DNA from: an uncultured Verrucomicrobiota bacterium
GTDB lineage: Bacteria; Verrucomicrobiota; Verrucomicrobiia; Opitutales; Intestinicryptomonadaceae
DNA: 64,000 nucleotides
Reading direction: 5' to 3'
Assembly (NCBI GenBank): GCA_949293415.1
Contig: CASFDK010000044.1
Span: forward strand, 124,001 to 188,000
The stretch's first letter is position 1. Each line of letters opens with the position of its first letter. Positions 43,689 to 52,566 of this stretch are shown here, piece after piece. The position numbers and the translations under genes were made by a program. The notes beneath the pieces are model-generated. The model was not told the DNA's origin. It did no database searches and saw only the letters and a program-made list of their open reading frames with translations.

Positions 43689-45460
43689 TAACGAGCCGCT
43701 TTTCCCGCGAGAATCTTAAGGCATTCCTCTGGCGTTTTCGCCTTTTGGCAGGCTTTCTCGAGAGGGCACATTCCGCCGCCCGAAGCGTCGGTTATGAACG
43801 GCACACGTTTGCCGAACGACACCGTTATGCGGGCGCGGGTTAGCATATCGAACGCGGGCTTCGATATTGTTTCGGCGTACACTTCATCCGCGCCGCCCAT
43901 CGCAAGAACCGCCGCAGCAGCCTTGCCCACAACCTTGTCGGCGACGAGCGCGCCGCGCAGGAACGCCGGCTCTTCTTTGTAAAGCTTCATAAGGTCGCCG
44001 ATACCCCTGCCGTCGAAAGTGCGGATTGCGCCGTTGCCTATTACGCAGGTGTGTTTGCCCTCTTCGAGTTTCTTTTTAACATCGCCCATCAGCGCGGCTT
44101 GGCGGCGGAGATTTTTCACATATCCGTCGATTCTGCGCAGCTCTTTGGGGATGTCGATTCCCTGCGGACAGTGCGGACGGCACTGGTCGCAACCCGTGCA
44201 CTGGCTCGCCTGACGCAGTTTCGGAACGGAACGGTCGTAGCCGACAAGGTAGGCGCGGCGGGCTTTAAGATAATTTTCGTCGGTCGAAGTTTCGGGCGCG
44301 AGACGCTCGTTGATGCATTTATTGTAGTGCAGGAGAATCGCGGGTATGTCGAGCGCGTACGGACAGGGCATACAGTATTTGCAGTCGTTGCACGGAATTG
44401 TGTTGAACTGCATCATCCGCTCGGCCGTGTCTTCAAGGAACGCAAATTCGTCTTTTGTAAGCGGCTTGAGCGGCGCGAACGACTTGAGGTTGTCGCGCAA
44501 ATGCTCCATCTTCACCATCCCGCTGAGCACCGTGAGAACGTTTGGGAAGCTGCCCGCAAAACGGAACGCCCACGACGCAACGCTTCGGTTGGGCTCGCGC
44601 TGTTTGAATTCGGGAACAATCGTGTGCGGAATCGACGAGAGCCTGCCGCCAAGAAGCGGTTCCATTATGACTGCGGGAATTTTGCGCTTTGCAAGCTCGC
44701 CGTAGAGATACTCGGCGTTCGTATTGAACTCCTTTATGCGCTTGGCATGTTTCCAGTCGAGGTAGTTCAGCTGGATTTGAACGAAGTCCCACTTATACTG
44801 GTCGTGCTTCGAAAGCATATAGTCGAAGACCTTGATGTCGCCGTGGTACGAGAATCCGAGATTGCGGATTCGCCCCGCCTCGCGCTCCTTCAGCAGAAAG
44901 TCGAGAATGCCGTTATCGAAATAGCGTTTTTTGAGCATGTCCATTCCGCCGCCCATCCCGACGCCGTGCAGAAGCATATAGTCGATGTGGTCTGTACGCA
45001 GCTCCTTGAGCGAATTTTTGTACATCGCAATCGACGCCTCCCTGCTCCACGTGCTCGGCGCAAAATTCGAAAGCTTTGTTGCGATGAAATATTTACTACG
45101 CGGATGCCTGCTCAGCGCAATGCCCGTTGCGTGTTCCGACTTTCCCTTGCAATAGACCGGCGACGTATCGAAATAATTCACGCCGTGCGCGATTGCAAAA
45201 TCCACAAGAGCGTTGACCGCCTCCTGATCGATTTCGCCGTCGGACTCGCGCACGCTTCTGCCGTCGAGCGACGGCCAGCGCATACAGCCGAACCCCAGCA
45301 GCGAAACCTTTTCGCCTGTCTTGGGATTCGTGCGCATCGTCATTTCGCCGAAGTCGTCGCCGCCGCCGTTTTCGGAGCAGCCGAAGAGCGGCACCGCCGC
45401 CGCGCCGACGGACAGACCCTTGAGAAAATTCCTTCTTCCGAAAGTCTCCCTGTTTTCCAT
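43688..45460 (-). CDS. Tat-exported aldo/keto reductase - ferredoxin - DUF1893 fusion
   Basis: The 590-residue protein has three parts. Residues 1-28 form a twin-arginine signal (GRRNFLKG) ending in a lipobox-like VPLFGC. Residues about 40-330 are an aldo/keto reductase with intact tetrad Asp98 (NYFDTSPVY), Tyr103, Lys129 (IATKLS) and His165 (MLLHGV). Residues about 365-440 carry two cluster motifs, CNDCKYCMPCP and CTGCDQCRPHCP. Residues about 465-590 match DUF1893 (TM1506-like, cytidine-deaminase-like fold): HTCVIGNGAIRTFDGRGI, VADKVVGKAAAAVL, GGGMCPLEKAC. AAGGAGGA precedes the ATG. It lies 12 bp after the polyferredoxin gene and directly before nadD. Confidence 0.88.
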   Translation of the reverse strand: MENRETFGRRNFLKGLSVGAAAVPLFGCSENGGGDDFGEMTMRTNPKTGEKVSLLGFGCMRWPSLDGRSVRESDGEIDQEAVNALVDFAIAHGVNYFDTSPVYCKGKSEHATGIALSRHPRSKYFIATKLSNFAPSTWSREASIAMYKNSLKELRTDHIDYMLLHGVGMGGGMDMLKKRYFDNGILDFLLKEREAGRIRNLGFSYHGDIKVFDYMLSKHDQYKWDFVQIQLNYLDWKHAKRIKEFNTNAEYLYGELAKRKIPAVIMEPLLGGRLSSIPHTIVPEFKQREPNRSVASWAFRFAGSFPNVLTVLSGMVKMEHLRDNLKSFAPLKPLTKDEFAFLEDTAERMMQFNTIPCNDCKYCMPCPYALDIPAILLHYNKCINERLAPETSTDENYLKARRAYLVGYDRSVPKLRQASQCTGCDQCRPHCPQGIDIPKELRRIDGYVKNLRRQAALMGDVKKKLEEGKHTCVIGNGAIRTFDGRGIGDLMKLYKEEPAFLRGALVADKVVGKAAAAVLAMGGADEVYAETISKPAFDMLTRARITVSFGKRVPFITDASGGGMCPLEKACQKAKTPEECLKILAGKAAR

Positions 45461-45472
45461 AAAAAATCCTCC

Positions 45473-47023
45473 TTAAATTACGCTGTGAACGGGGTTCGAC
45501 TCCACGCATATAGCCGCCACGGGACGCGCGGGACACAAGTTTTCGCACGCGCCGCAGCCTATGCAGCGCGCTTCGTCGACGACGGGAACTTTACGCGATT
45601 TCGGGTTCTTCGGGTCCTTGGCAACCATCGTGATGGCAGCGGTCGGACACTGCCTGAAACAGTTGTCGCACTGCATATTGTCGGTGTTTACAATGCAACG
45701 CTCGGAGAACCAGACCGCCCTGCCCACTTGCACCGAGGACTTTTCGGCAACGCTTATCGGCAGAATCGCGCCCGCAGGACAGACCTGCGAACACTTCACG
45801 CAGTCGGTAGCGCAATAGCCGCGCTCGTAGGACATTTCGGGCTGCATAAAGTCGGAAAGTTTCGCCGACGGCTCGAGCACGCCGGACGGGCACGCCGATA
45901 CACACAGCTGGCACGCCGTGCATTTTTCCGAAAAGTTTTTCACGCTAACCGCCCCCGCAGGCACGATTTTCGTGTGGCGTTCGGGAGGGCGGCGTTTCCT
46001 GATAGGCGCGAGACCTCCGTCGTTTATTTTCTCTTCGGCGTTCGCGGCAACCGAGCCGCCTATCGTAAGCAAAGCCGCAAAAAAGCCCCTGCGACCGTTG
46101 CGAGAAAGCGCGGCGGGCTTTTTCGGTTCGGATGAAAATTTTGCGGCATCCGGTAGCTTCCTTGCGTTCGCATTCGGCTTCGCCGCGGGCTTCGATTTTC
46201 CGCGGTATCCGAATGAATAGGAAATCGCGGACTGCCTGCATTTGCCGATACAGTCGAAACAGTCGACACAACGCGAATAGTCGATTTTGTGTTCCTCGGA
46301 ATTTATGCACTGCGCCTTGCAGTTACGCGCGCACAGTCCGCACGAATTGCATTTGGACGTGTCGATAACGGGTCTGAAAAGCGCGAATTTCGAGAAAAGC
46401 CCGAGCACCGTTCCCACGGGACAAACAGTGTTGCAATAGGTGCGGCCGCCACGCCACGCGAGAAAACCGACGACCATAAACGTCGCAACCGCCACCGCAA
46501 ACACGCCGATTCCCTTGAACCACACGTCGACGGAATAAAAGGCGTAGCTGTCGGCGTGCGAAGCAAGAAAAGCCAAAACATTGTTGCCCGCAACCCATAT
46601 CGGCGCAAAAAGATTCGCGGCGATTCTGCCGTACGCGCTATAGGGGGCAATCAGCGAGGCAGCCGAAACGAAACCCGCCGCGACCGCCGCCGCAAAGAGG
46701 GCGAGAAAGCCGATTCTCAAATACGTCTTCGGTTTTGTATATTTCATTCGGTTGCGCTTGCGCCTATCCGCCAGTTTGAAAAAGACATCCTGCAACACTC
46801 CGAGCGGGCAGACGACGGAACAGTAAATCCTGCCGAACAACAGCGTCAGCAATACCAACGCCGCAACTACCGCAAAGTTGGCGGCAAAGAGCGCGGGCAA
46901 AAACTGGACTTTCGCAGTCCATCCCAACCACGCCCGAACCGCGCCCGTGAAGTCGAGGAACAACAGCGACACCGCGACAAAAAACAGCGCAGCCAAAACA
47001 ATTCTAATCTTCTTTAACATCAT
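45473..47023 (-). CDS. Membrane polyferredoxin with internal Tat-like segment (NapH-NapG-like fusion)
   Basis: The 516-residue protein has a NapH-like N-terminal half (1-280): about four membrane helices, CSVVCPLG (67-74) and CNTVCPVG (197-204) loops, and ferredoxin clusters CNSCGLCARNC and CVDCFDCIGKC. At 308-328 lies a twin-arginine-like segment SRNGRRGFFAALLTIGG followed by ANA. The C-terminal half (330-516) is NapG-like with four cysteine clusters (CTACQLCVSACP, CATDCVKCSQVCP, CDNCFRQCP, CIGCGACENLCP). It should carry electrons from the membrane, probably quinol, to a periplasmic partner. It is the first gene of the nine-gene operon, upstream of the exported reductase. Confidence 0.88.
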   Translation of the reverse strand: MMLKKIRIVLAALFFVAVSLLFLDFTGAVRAWLGWTAKVQFLPALFAANFAVVAALVLLTLLFGRIYCSVVCPLGVLQDVFFKLADRRKRNRMKYTKPKTYLRIGFLALFAAAVAAGFVSAASLIAPYSAYGRIAANLFAPIWVAGNNVLAFLASHADSYAFYSVDVWFKGIGVFAVAVATFMVVGFLAWRGGRTYCNTVCPVGTVLGLFSKFALFRPVIDTSKCNSCGLCARNCKAQCINSEEHKIDYSRCVDCFDCIGKCRQSAISYSFGYRGKSKPAAKPNANARKLPDAAKFSSEPKKPAALSRNGRRGFFAALLTIGGSVAANAEEKINDGGLAPIRKRRPPERHTKIVPAGAVSVKNFSEKCTACQLCVSACPSGVLEPSAKLSDFMQPEMSYERGYCATDCVKCSQVCPAGAILPISVAEKSSVQVGRAVWFSERCIVNTDNMQCDNCFRQCPTAAITMVAKDPKNPKSRKVPVVDEARCIGCGACENLCPARPVAAICVESNPVHSVI

Positions 47024-47215
47024 AATCGCCTTTCAGACCGTCGGAGTGTCGGAGAATACGCCCAAGTTTCCAATCGAAAAGCGAGGGAGAAGCCATCCAA
47101 TACATCCGATTTTTTCTATCGAAGAAAGATTATCAAAATCGGCGAAATTTGTAAATATACATTTCAACCTAAAATCTGCCCGATTCTATCGAAGAAATAA
47201 ATTCGGCAAACCGCC

Positions 47216-47860
47216 CTACTTCACGTTCTGAAGTCTGAACGGCGAAAGAATCAACCGCTTCGACTTCACGGCATCGAGCACGATTTTCTCGGCCTGCGCC
47301 CTGCGGTCGGACTCTTTGGAGTTTGCCGACTCCTCGCACATTCTGCGTCCCTCGCGGTTGTTCCACAAATCCATACAACGCGCGCCCATCGTGTTGATGT
47401 TCGATATTTCGTAGGCGTCGGTAAATTTTTTCGCACGGGCGGAACCTACCTTGTCGGCGAGCCTGAAACTGAAATACGCGTGCCTAAAAGCGTCGGCTTC
47501 GTTGTCGACTGCAATCACGTTCGGGAAGAGTTCTGCGACTTTTTTTACGGCTTCGTCCTTGAGCTTGCTCGCATAATAAGTCGCCTCGGGATCGAAGAAC
47601 GCCGTAAAATATATTCCCCTGCCGTCGGGATTGAATTCAAGCTCCCTGTAAATTTCCCCGAGAGAGAGCGATTTTTTATGGAAACGCTGGGGCGGTTCGA
47701 GCTTGATTTCTGAGTCGTTCCGACCCTCGAGCATAGCGGCCTCGCGCCTGCCCGCAAGGAGCTCCTCCTCGGTTTCGGGCATACTGACACACCCCGAAAG
47801 CAACGACACCAAAGAGAGCAAAACCACACCCAAAATATGAAAAAATCCGCGGATACCCAT
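47216..47860 (-). CDS. Lipoprotein with AFRHA/MDLWNN motif (DUF6973-like)
   Basis: The 214-residue lipoprotein opens MGIRGFFHILGVVLLSLVSL and has lipobox LLSGC (Cys24). The frame is open 29 codons further; ATG at 47878 is an alternative. The mature part has NEADAFRHAYFSFRLADKVG and, 30 residues later, MDLWNNREGRRM. The spacing of AFRHA and NN-x-x-G resembles the DUF6973-type proteins, often found in exported or toxin-associated proteins; I am not certain of this assignment. It is monocistronic with no obvious functional neighbour. Confidence 0.7.
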   Translation of the reverse strand: MGIRGFFHILGVVLLSLVSLLSGCVSMPETEEELLAGRREAAMLEGRNDSEIKLEPPQRFHKKSLSLGEIYRELEFNPDGRGIYFTAFFDPEATYYASKLKDEAVKKVAELFPNVIAVDNEADAFRHAYFSFRLADKVGSARAKKFTDAYEISNINTMGARCMDLWNNREGRRMCEESANSKESDRRAQAEKIVLDAVKSKRLILSPFRLQNVK

Positions 47861-48189
47861 AGTTAATTTAGACAACATCCATACCAAATTGTTCAATCCA
47901 ATCCGAAATTTCAAATACACAACTGATAAATTCCAAAGACCCCTCATGAAACCGCCCTAATTTGCGCACATCGTCAAAGATAGCGGATGAGGATAAAAGG
48001 AGTAGAAAGAGGGAGACAAAGAGGACGGAAACGCGCGGTTAAAGCGCATAGTAGCCGACCAGATGCTCGACATAACAATACTTCGAAATACGATACACTT
48101 TGCGCATAGGACAATAAATTGAAATAATGTAAATTACAAAAAACACTGTCGTCCGAAAAATTTGCCGTTTTTGAAAATGCGGATTTTAT
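47861..48189. other. Divergent intergenic region before the third PEP-CTERM gene
   Basis: A 330-bp A/T-richer stretch between the lipoprotein gene and the third PEP-CTERM gene. Apart from a short palindrome TGTAA-A-TTACA at 48128-48138 I see no reading frame, RNA or repeat in it. Confidence 0.5.
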
Positions 48190-48219
48190 TTGACGAAAAT
48201 ATTTTGGATACGATATCGT
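48190..48219 (+). promoter_or_regulatory. Possible promoter of the third PEP-CTERM gene
   Basis: TTGACG (48190-48195) and TATCGT (48214-48219) are separated by 18 bp. Transcription would begin at or just before the ATG at 48226, so the message could be almost leaderless. Confidence 0.35.
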
Positions 48220-48225
48220 AATTTA

Positions 48226-49122
48226 ATGAAAATGAAAAAATCACTTACCATACTTGCAACATTTGCGGCGGCGATTTCCGCGCAGGCTGTCGACGATTCC
48301 CTCGGGCTCGACGCGACAATCAGCGACTCGGTCTCGTACGAAAACCGCTTGGCTCTCGGCGGCAGCAACGCCACGCTACTGATTACGTCGACGGGCGAGC
48401 TGAGCACCCCCCAAGGCATTCTCATTCAGGGTAATAATGTCACAATCGACGTTGCGGCGGGCGGCAAAATTTTGACGAAATCCATTCTGATGTATCAGGG
48501 CGGCACAATGAAAATAAAATTCGGCGACGCAACTTCGATTATGAACGAAGACGGAACAAAGGGCACAATTTTTACGAACCGCAAATCGCAACTGACTTTC
48601 GACCTCTCCGCCGTGAAAAATGCCTCGGCAATGACCATCGGAACGGTTTCGACAACGCCCCTTTCGACGGTAAAATTCGAGCTCGGAAGCGGCACATATA
48701 CTGCCGAAATCAAGCAAAATTACGACTGGAACGCCATTGTGCCCGACTCGGCAAAACAGCTTATCGAAATAGACAATTTCGAAAACAATAAAATCTCCCT
48801 TACGGGCACATTCACGATTGTCGAACGCGAATCGGCTTCGTATTTGCGCTTCACGCTCACCGAAAGCGAAGTGAACAACATCCGCGCGAACACGTCCGAA
48901 GGACAGGCTTACCTCGATGCGCACCAAAACGAAGACGGAACTTATTTCGCCGATTCGACACTTTTGGGCTATGACGCAATGGGAAATAAGCTCGCAAGCG
49001 GATGGTCCATCGACGCAAACGGCTTCCTTTACAATGCCGCGGCAGTTCCTGAACCCGCCGAATGGGCGGCAATCTTCGGCGCGGTTGCGTTGCTTCTTGC
49101 GGCTTGCCGCAGGCGCGGATAG
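48226..49122 (+). CDS. PEP-CTERM cell-surface protein 3
   Basis: The 298-residue exported protein has a signal peptide (MKMKKSLTILATFAAAISAQ) and a beta-rich, Thr/Ser/Asn-rich body (NATLLITSTGELSTPQGILI, GNNVTIDVAAGGKILTKS), and ends VPEPAEWAAIFGAVALLLAA plus CRRRG. The tail is almost identical to those of the tandem pair; the body is not closely related. A conserved GWSIDANGFLYNAAAVPEP segment before the anchor is shared in form with the fourth family member (KWSIDSNNYLIYVPEP), suggesting a common C-terminal module. The function is unknown. Confidence 0.85.
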   Translation: MKMKKSLTILATFAAAISAQAVDDSLGLDATISDSVSYENRLALGGSNATLLITSTGELSTPQGILIQGNNVTIDVAAGGKILTKSILMYQGGTMKIKFGDATSIMNEDGTKGTIFTNRKSQLTFDLSAVKNASAMTIGTVSTTPLSTVKFELGSGTYTAEIKQNYDWNAIVPDSAKQLIEIDNFENNKISLTGTFTIVERESASYLRFTLTESEVNNIRANTSEGQAYLDAHQNEDGTYFADSTLLGYDAMGNKLASGWSIDANGFLYNAAAVPEPAEWAAIFGAVALLLAACRRRG

Positions 49123-49149
49123 TGTAGCGGTTCTTCAACCAATTCGGAG

Positions 49150-49180
49150 CCGTCGGGGAATTTTTCCCGACGGTTTTTTT
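49150..49180 (+). terminator. Rho-independent terminator after PEP-CTERM 3
   Basis: CCGTCGGGGA and TCCCGACGG form a stable stem followed by TTTTTTT. Confidence 0.85.
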
Positions 49181-49182
49181 GT

Positions 49183-49572
49183 GTTTTCGAAAAGAAACGC
49201 CAAACACAAAAAACATCATCAAACAGAAATATTTCGTAAAAACAAAACTTTCACACGCAAACTTCAACATCGCAATTTTCGCGAAAACCGTTATTATTGC
49301 GCGGTATCTTAAATATAAAATGTTGACTTTATTTTTCGGTGTGCAAGAATTGGCACTTGTAGACCGATTATTTCGGGTTGGTTATCTCGCAACTGCGCTC
49401 TGCCGTCCGCGTTTCTCTCGGTCTTTCGCCTTTCGATCGGGAAAGGCTCGGGGAATGTCCGCCCCCGCAGATACCGCCTGCCGCGGCCGCGTCCGTTCGG
49501 ATGCGCAGAACCGCGTAAACGGGTCGGTCGGCGGACAAACAAAAAAACGGAAACAACGAAAGACAATAAACT
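49183..49572. other. Leader region of ppdK
   Basis: This 390-bp region has no convincing reading frame. A TTGACT at 49323-49328 may be a -35 element (with a weak AGAATT 17 bp later), which would leave a long, G/C-rich leader of about 210 nt. I see no recognised riboswitch. Confidence 0.4.
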
Positions 49573-52353
49573 ATGGCAAAAAAAGTTGCTGCAAAAAAAC
49601 CCCAAAAGAAAGCTTCCGCAAAATCGGCGGCAAACGCAAAAAATAAAAAGTATACCTACCTGTTCGGCGTAAAAACCGACGGCGACGCAAAAATGCGCAA
49701 TCTCCTCGGCGGCAAGGGCGCAAACCTCGCCGAAATGGCGCGAATCGGTCTGCCAGTTCCCCCCGGCTTCACAATCACAACCGAAGTCTGCACCTATTTC
49801 TACGAAAACGGGAAGAAATACCCGTCGTGCCTCGACGCGCAAGTCAAGGCGGGCGTACAGTCGGTCGAAAAGCAGATGGGCAAAATCTTCGGCGACGAAA
49901 AAGACCCCCTGCTCTTCTCCGTCCGCTCGGGTGCGCGCGAGTCTATGCCGGGGATGATGGACACAATCCTCAACCTCGGGCTCAACGACAAAACCGTCGA
50001 AGGGCTCGCCGCAAAAACCCAAAATCCGCGCTTCGCGTGGGACTGCTACCGCCGCTTCATCCAAATGTACGGCGACGTTGTAATGGGCGTTCAGGCGCGC
50101 AACGAAGCCGATGTCGAACCCTTCCACCACGTTATGGAGGGCTTGAAGTCGGAAGTCGGCGCAAGGCTCGACACCGACCTTACGGTCGACGCGCTCAAGG
50201 AACTTGTCAAACGCTACAAGGCGCTTATCAAACAGCGCGCGGGTAAGTCGTTCCCGCAGGATGTCTACGAACAGCTCTGGGGCGCAATCGGCGCGGTCTT
50301 CGGCTCGTGGATGAACGAAAGGGCAATTCTCTACCGCCAGAAATACAACATTCCCGCATCGTGGGGCACGGCGGTAAACGTGCAGACAATGGTCTTCGGC
50401 AACAAGGGCGAAACGAGCGCAACGGGCGTTGCCTTCACGCGCGACCCCGCAAACGGCGAAAACCAGTTCTACGGCGAATACCTCATCAACGCACAGGGCG
50501 AGGATGTGGTTGCGGGTGTGCGCACACCGCACAAAATCGCAGAACTGTCAAAGGAAATGCCGAAAGCGTTCAAGGAACTTCTGGCAATACGCAAAAAGCT
50601 CGAAAACCATTTCAAAGATATGCAGGACTTCGAATTTACAATCGAAGAAAACAAACTGTATATGCTTCAGACGCGCAACGGCAAACGCACGGGTATGGCG
50701 GCGGTGCGCATCGCTGTCGAAATGAACAAGGAACGTTTTATGGACGAAAAGACGGCGGTTCAGAAAATCCCCGCCGACTCCATCTCGAGCCTGCTCGTTC
50801 CGGTATTCGACCCTGCGGCGGTCAAAAAGGCAAAGGTCGTGGCAAAAGGTCTCGCGGCGGGTCCGGGGGCTGCATCGGGCGAAGTGGTGTTCACGGCGGC
50901 TCAGGCGGAACTCGTAGCATCGCGCGGGCGCAAGTCGATTCTCTGCCGCGAGGAAACGTCGCCCGAAGACCTGCGCGGCATGATTGCCGCCGAAGGCATT
51001 CTGACATCGCGCGGGGGCGTAAGCTCGCACGCGGCACTGGTCGCGCGCCAAATGGGCAAGGTCTGCATCTGCGGCGCAAGCGACATCGTGATGGACTACC
51101 AGAAACGCCTGATGACCGTGGGCGACTACATCGTCAAGGAAGGCGACTACATTTCAATCGACGGTACGACGGGCGAAATTTTCCTCGGCGAAATCGGAAC
51201 CGCGCCGAGCGAAGTAATCCGCGTGCTCTCGGGCAAAATGAAGCCCGCCAAGAGCTACACTTACCGACTCTTCGAAACGGTGATGAAGTGGGCGGACAAA
51301 TACCGCAAACTCGGCATCCGCACAAACGCCGACACCCCCGAACAGGCGAAGCGCGCAGTGCAATTCGGCGCGGAGGGCATCGGGCTTTGCCGCACCGAAC
51401 ATATGTTCTTCGAGGGCGACAGAATCGACGCAGTGCGCGAAATGATTCTTGCAAGCGACCTCAACGAACGCGAAAAGGCGCTCAAGAAGCTCCTGCCCTA
51501 CCAGAGAAAAGACTTCGAGGGAATCTTCAAGGCAATGGAGGGTCTACCCGTAACAATCAGACTGCTCGACCCGCCGCTGCACGAATTTCTCCCGCACGAA
51601 AGCGCGGCGCGCAACGCGCTCGCCGAAAAGATGAACCTGCCGCCCGAAATTCTGGCGGAACGCTGCAAGGCTCTCGAAGAACAGAATCCGATGCTCGGAC
51701 ACCGCGGCTGCCGTCTCGGCAACAGCTTCCCCGAAATCACAAAGATGCAGGCGCGCGCGATATTCGAAGCGGCGGCATCGCTGATTAAAAAGGGCAAGAA
51801 GGTGAAGGTCGAAATTATGGTGCCGCTCGTGGGCTTCGTGCAGGAACTCAAATTCCAAGCGGCGACCATCGGGGAAGTCTGCGAACAGGTGATGAAAGAG
51901 AAGAAAGTCAGGATAGACTATATGCTCGGCACTATGATCGAAGTTCCGCGCGGCGCACTCACGGCGGACGAAATCGCGGAAGTGGCGCAGTTCTTCTCGT
52001 TCGGCACAAACGACCTCACGCAAACGGGTCTGGGAATGAGCCGCGACGACGCGGGTAGCTTCCTCGGACGCTACAAGGAACTCGACATCCTGCCGAAAAA
52101 CCCGTTCGCGTCAATCGACGTAAACGGCGTCGGACAGCTCGTAAGAATCGGCGCGGAAAAGGGACGCTCAGTGCGCAAGGATCTGAAGCTGGGTATCTGC
52201 GGCGAACACGGCGGAGACCCCGACTCGATAACATTCTTCAACGACGTAGGCTTGAACTACGTAAGTTGCTCGCCGCCGAGAGTGCCCGTAGCGCGCCTTG
52301 CGGCGGCACAAGCCGCCCTGAAAGCGGAAGCGGCGAAGAAGTCGAAGAAATAG
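49573..52353 (+). CDS. ppdK: Pyruvate, phosphate dikinase
   Basis: The 926-residue enzyme interconverts pyruvate, ATP and phosphate with PEP, AMP and pyrophosphate. The order is normal: ATP-grasp domain ([40 protein letters not shown]), the swivelling phosphohistidine domain with the catalytic His in [18 protein letters not shown], and the PEP/pyruvate barrel ([49 protein letters not shown]). A Lys/Ala-rich N-terminal extension of about 25 residues precedes the core. It points to a pyrophosphate-based or reversible lower glycolysis, as in many anaerobes (inference). Confidence 0.97.
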   Translation: MAKKVAAKKPQKKASAKSAANAKNKKYTYLFGVKTDGDAKMRNLLGGKGANLAEMARIGLPVPPGFTITTEVCTYFYENGKKYPSCLDAQVKAGVQSVEKQMGKIFGDEKDPLLFSVRSGARESMPGMMDTILNLGLNDKTVEGLAAKTQNPRFAWDCYRRFIQMYGDVVMGVQARNEADVEPFHHVMEGLKSEVGARLDTDLTVDALKELVKRYKALIKQRAGKSFPQDVYEQLWGAIGAVFGSWMNERAILYRQKYNIPASWGTAVNVQTMVFGNKGETSATGVAFTRDPANGENQFYGEYLINAQGEDVVAGVRTPHKIAELSKEMPKAFKELLAIRKKLENHFKDMQDFEFTIEENKLYMLQTRNGKRTGMAAVRIAVEMNKERFMDEKTAVQKIPADSISSLLVPVFDPAAVKKAKVVAKGLAAGPGAASGEVVFTAAQAELVASRGRKSILCREETSPEDLRGMIAAEGILTSRGGVSSHAALVARQMGKVCICGASDIVMDYQKRLMTVGDYIVKEGDYISIDGTTGEIFLGEIGTAPSEVIRVLSGKMKPAKSYTYRLFETVMKWADKYRKLGIRTNADTPEQAKRAVQFGAEGIGLCRTEHMFFEGDRIDAVREMILASDLNEREKALKKLLPYQRKDFEGIFKAMEGLPVTIRLLDPPLHEFLPHESAARNALAEKMNLPPEILAERCKALEEQNPMLGHRGCRLGNSFPEITKMQARAIFEAAASLIKKGKKVKVEIMVPLVGFVQELKFQAATIGEVCEQVMKEKKVRIDYMLGTMIEVPRGALTADEIAEVAQFFSFGTNDLTQTGLGMSRDDAGSFLGRYKELDILPKNPFASIDVNGVGQLVRIGAEKGRSVRKDLKLGICGEHGGDPDSITFFNDVGLNYVSCSPPRVPVARLAAAQAALKAEAAKKSKK

Positions 52354-52378
52354 AAACGGCGAAATCCAATCAATACAA

Positions 52379-52409
52379 ACGCGAGCTCAAAAGAGCCCGC
52401 GTTTTTTTG
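52379..52409 (+). terminator. Rho-independent terminator after ppdK
   Basis: ACGCGAGCTC-AAAA-GAGCCCGCGT (one mismatch) followed by TTTTTTT. Confidence 0.85.
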
Positions 52410-52566
52410 CGCACAAGACAATCAAATTACAAGGATAAGCACCGACACAAAATACCGCGAAAGATTCCCCATTCCACTCCATCCGAAAATGAGTAAAGTT
52501 TGTACGATTAACTCCCGCCAATGGGAACAAAACTTGTCCGTAAAAAGATATGACAGGCGCGAGCCG

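Noticed and set aside
44051-46135. A 694-codon open frame on the plus strand
   Set aside because: It runs antisense across two well-supported genes (AKR fusion and polyferredoxin) and has no recognisable motif.
47024-47215. NiCo or cobalamin riboswitch before the nickel/lar operon
   Set aside because: The region is A/T-rich with no recognisable conserved core of either class.
49346-49370. TGGCAC at 49351 as a third sigma-54 promoter, for ppdK
   Set aside because: No GC dinucleotide occurs at the required distance downstream.
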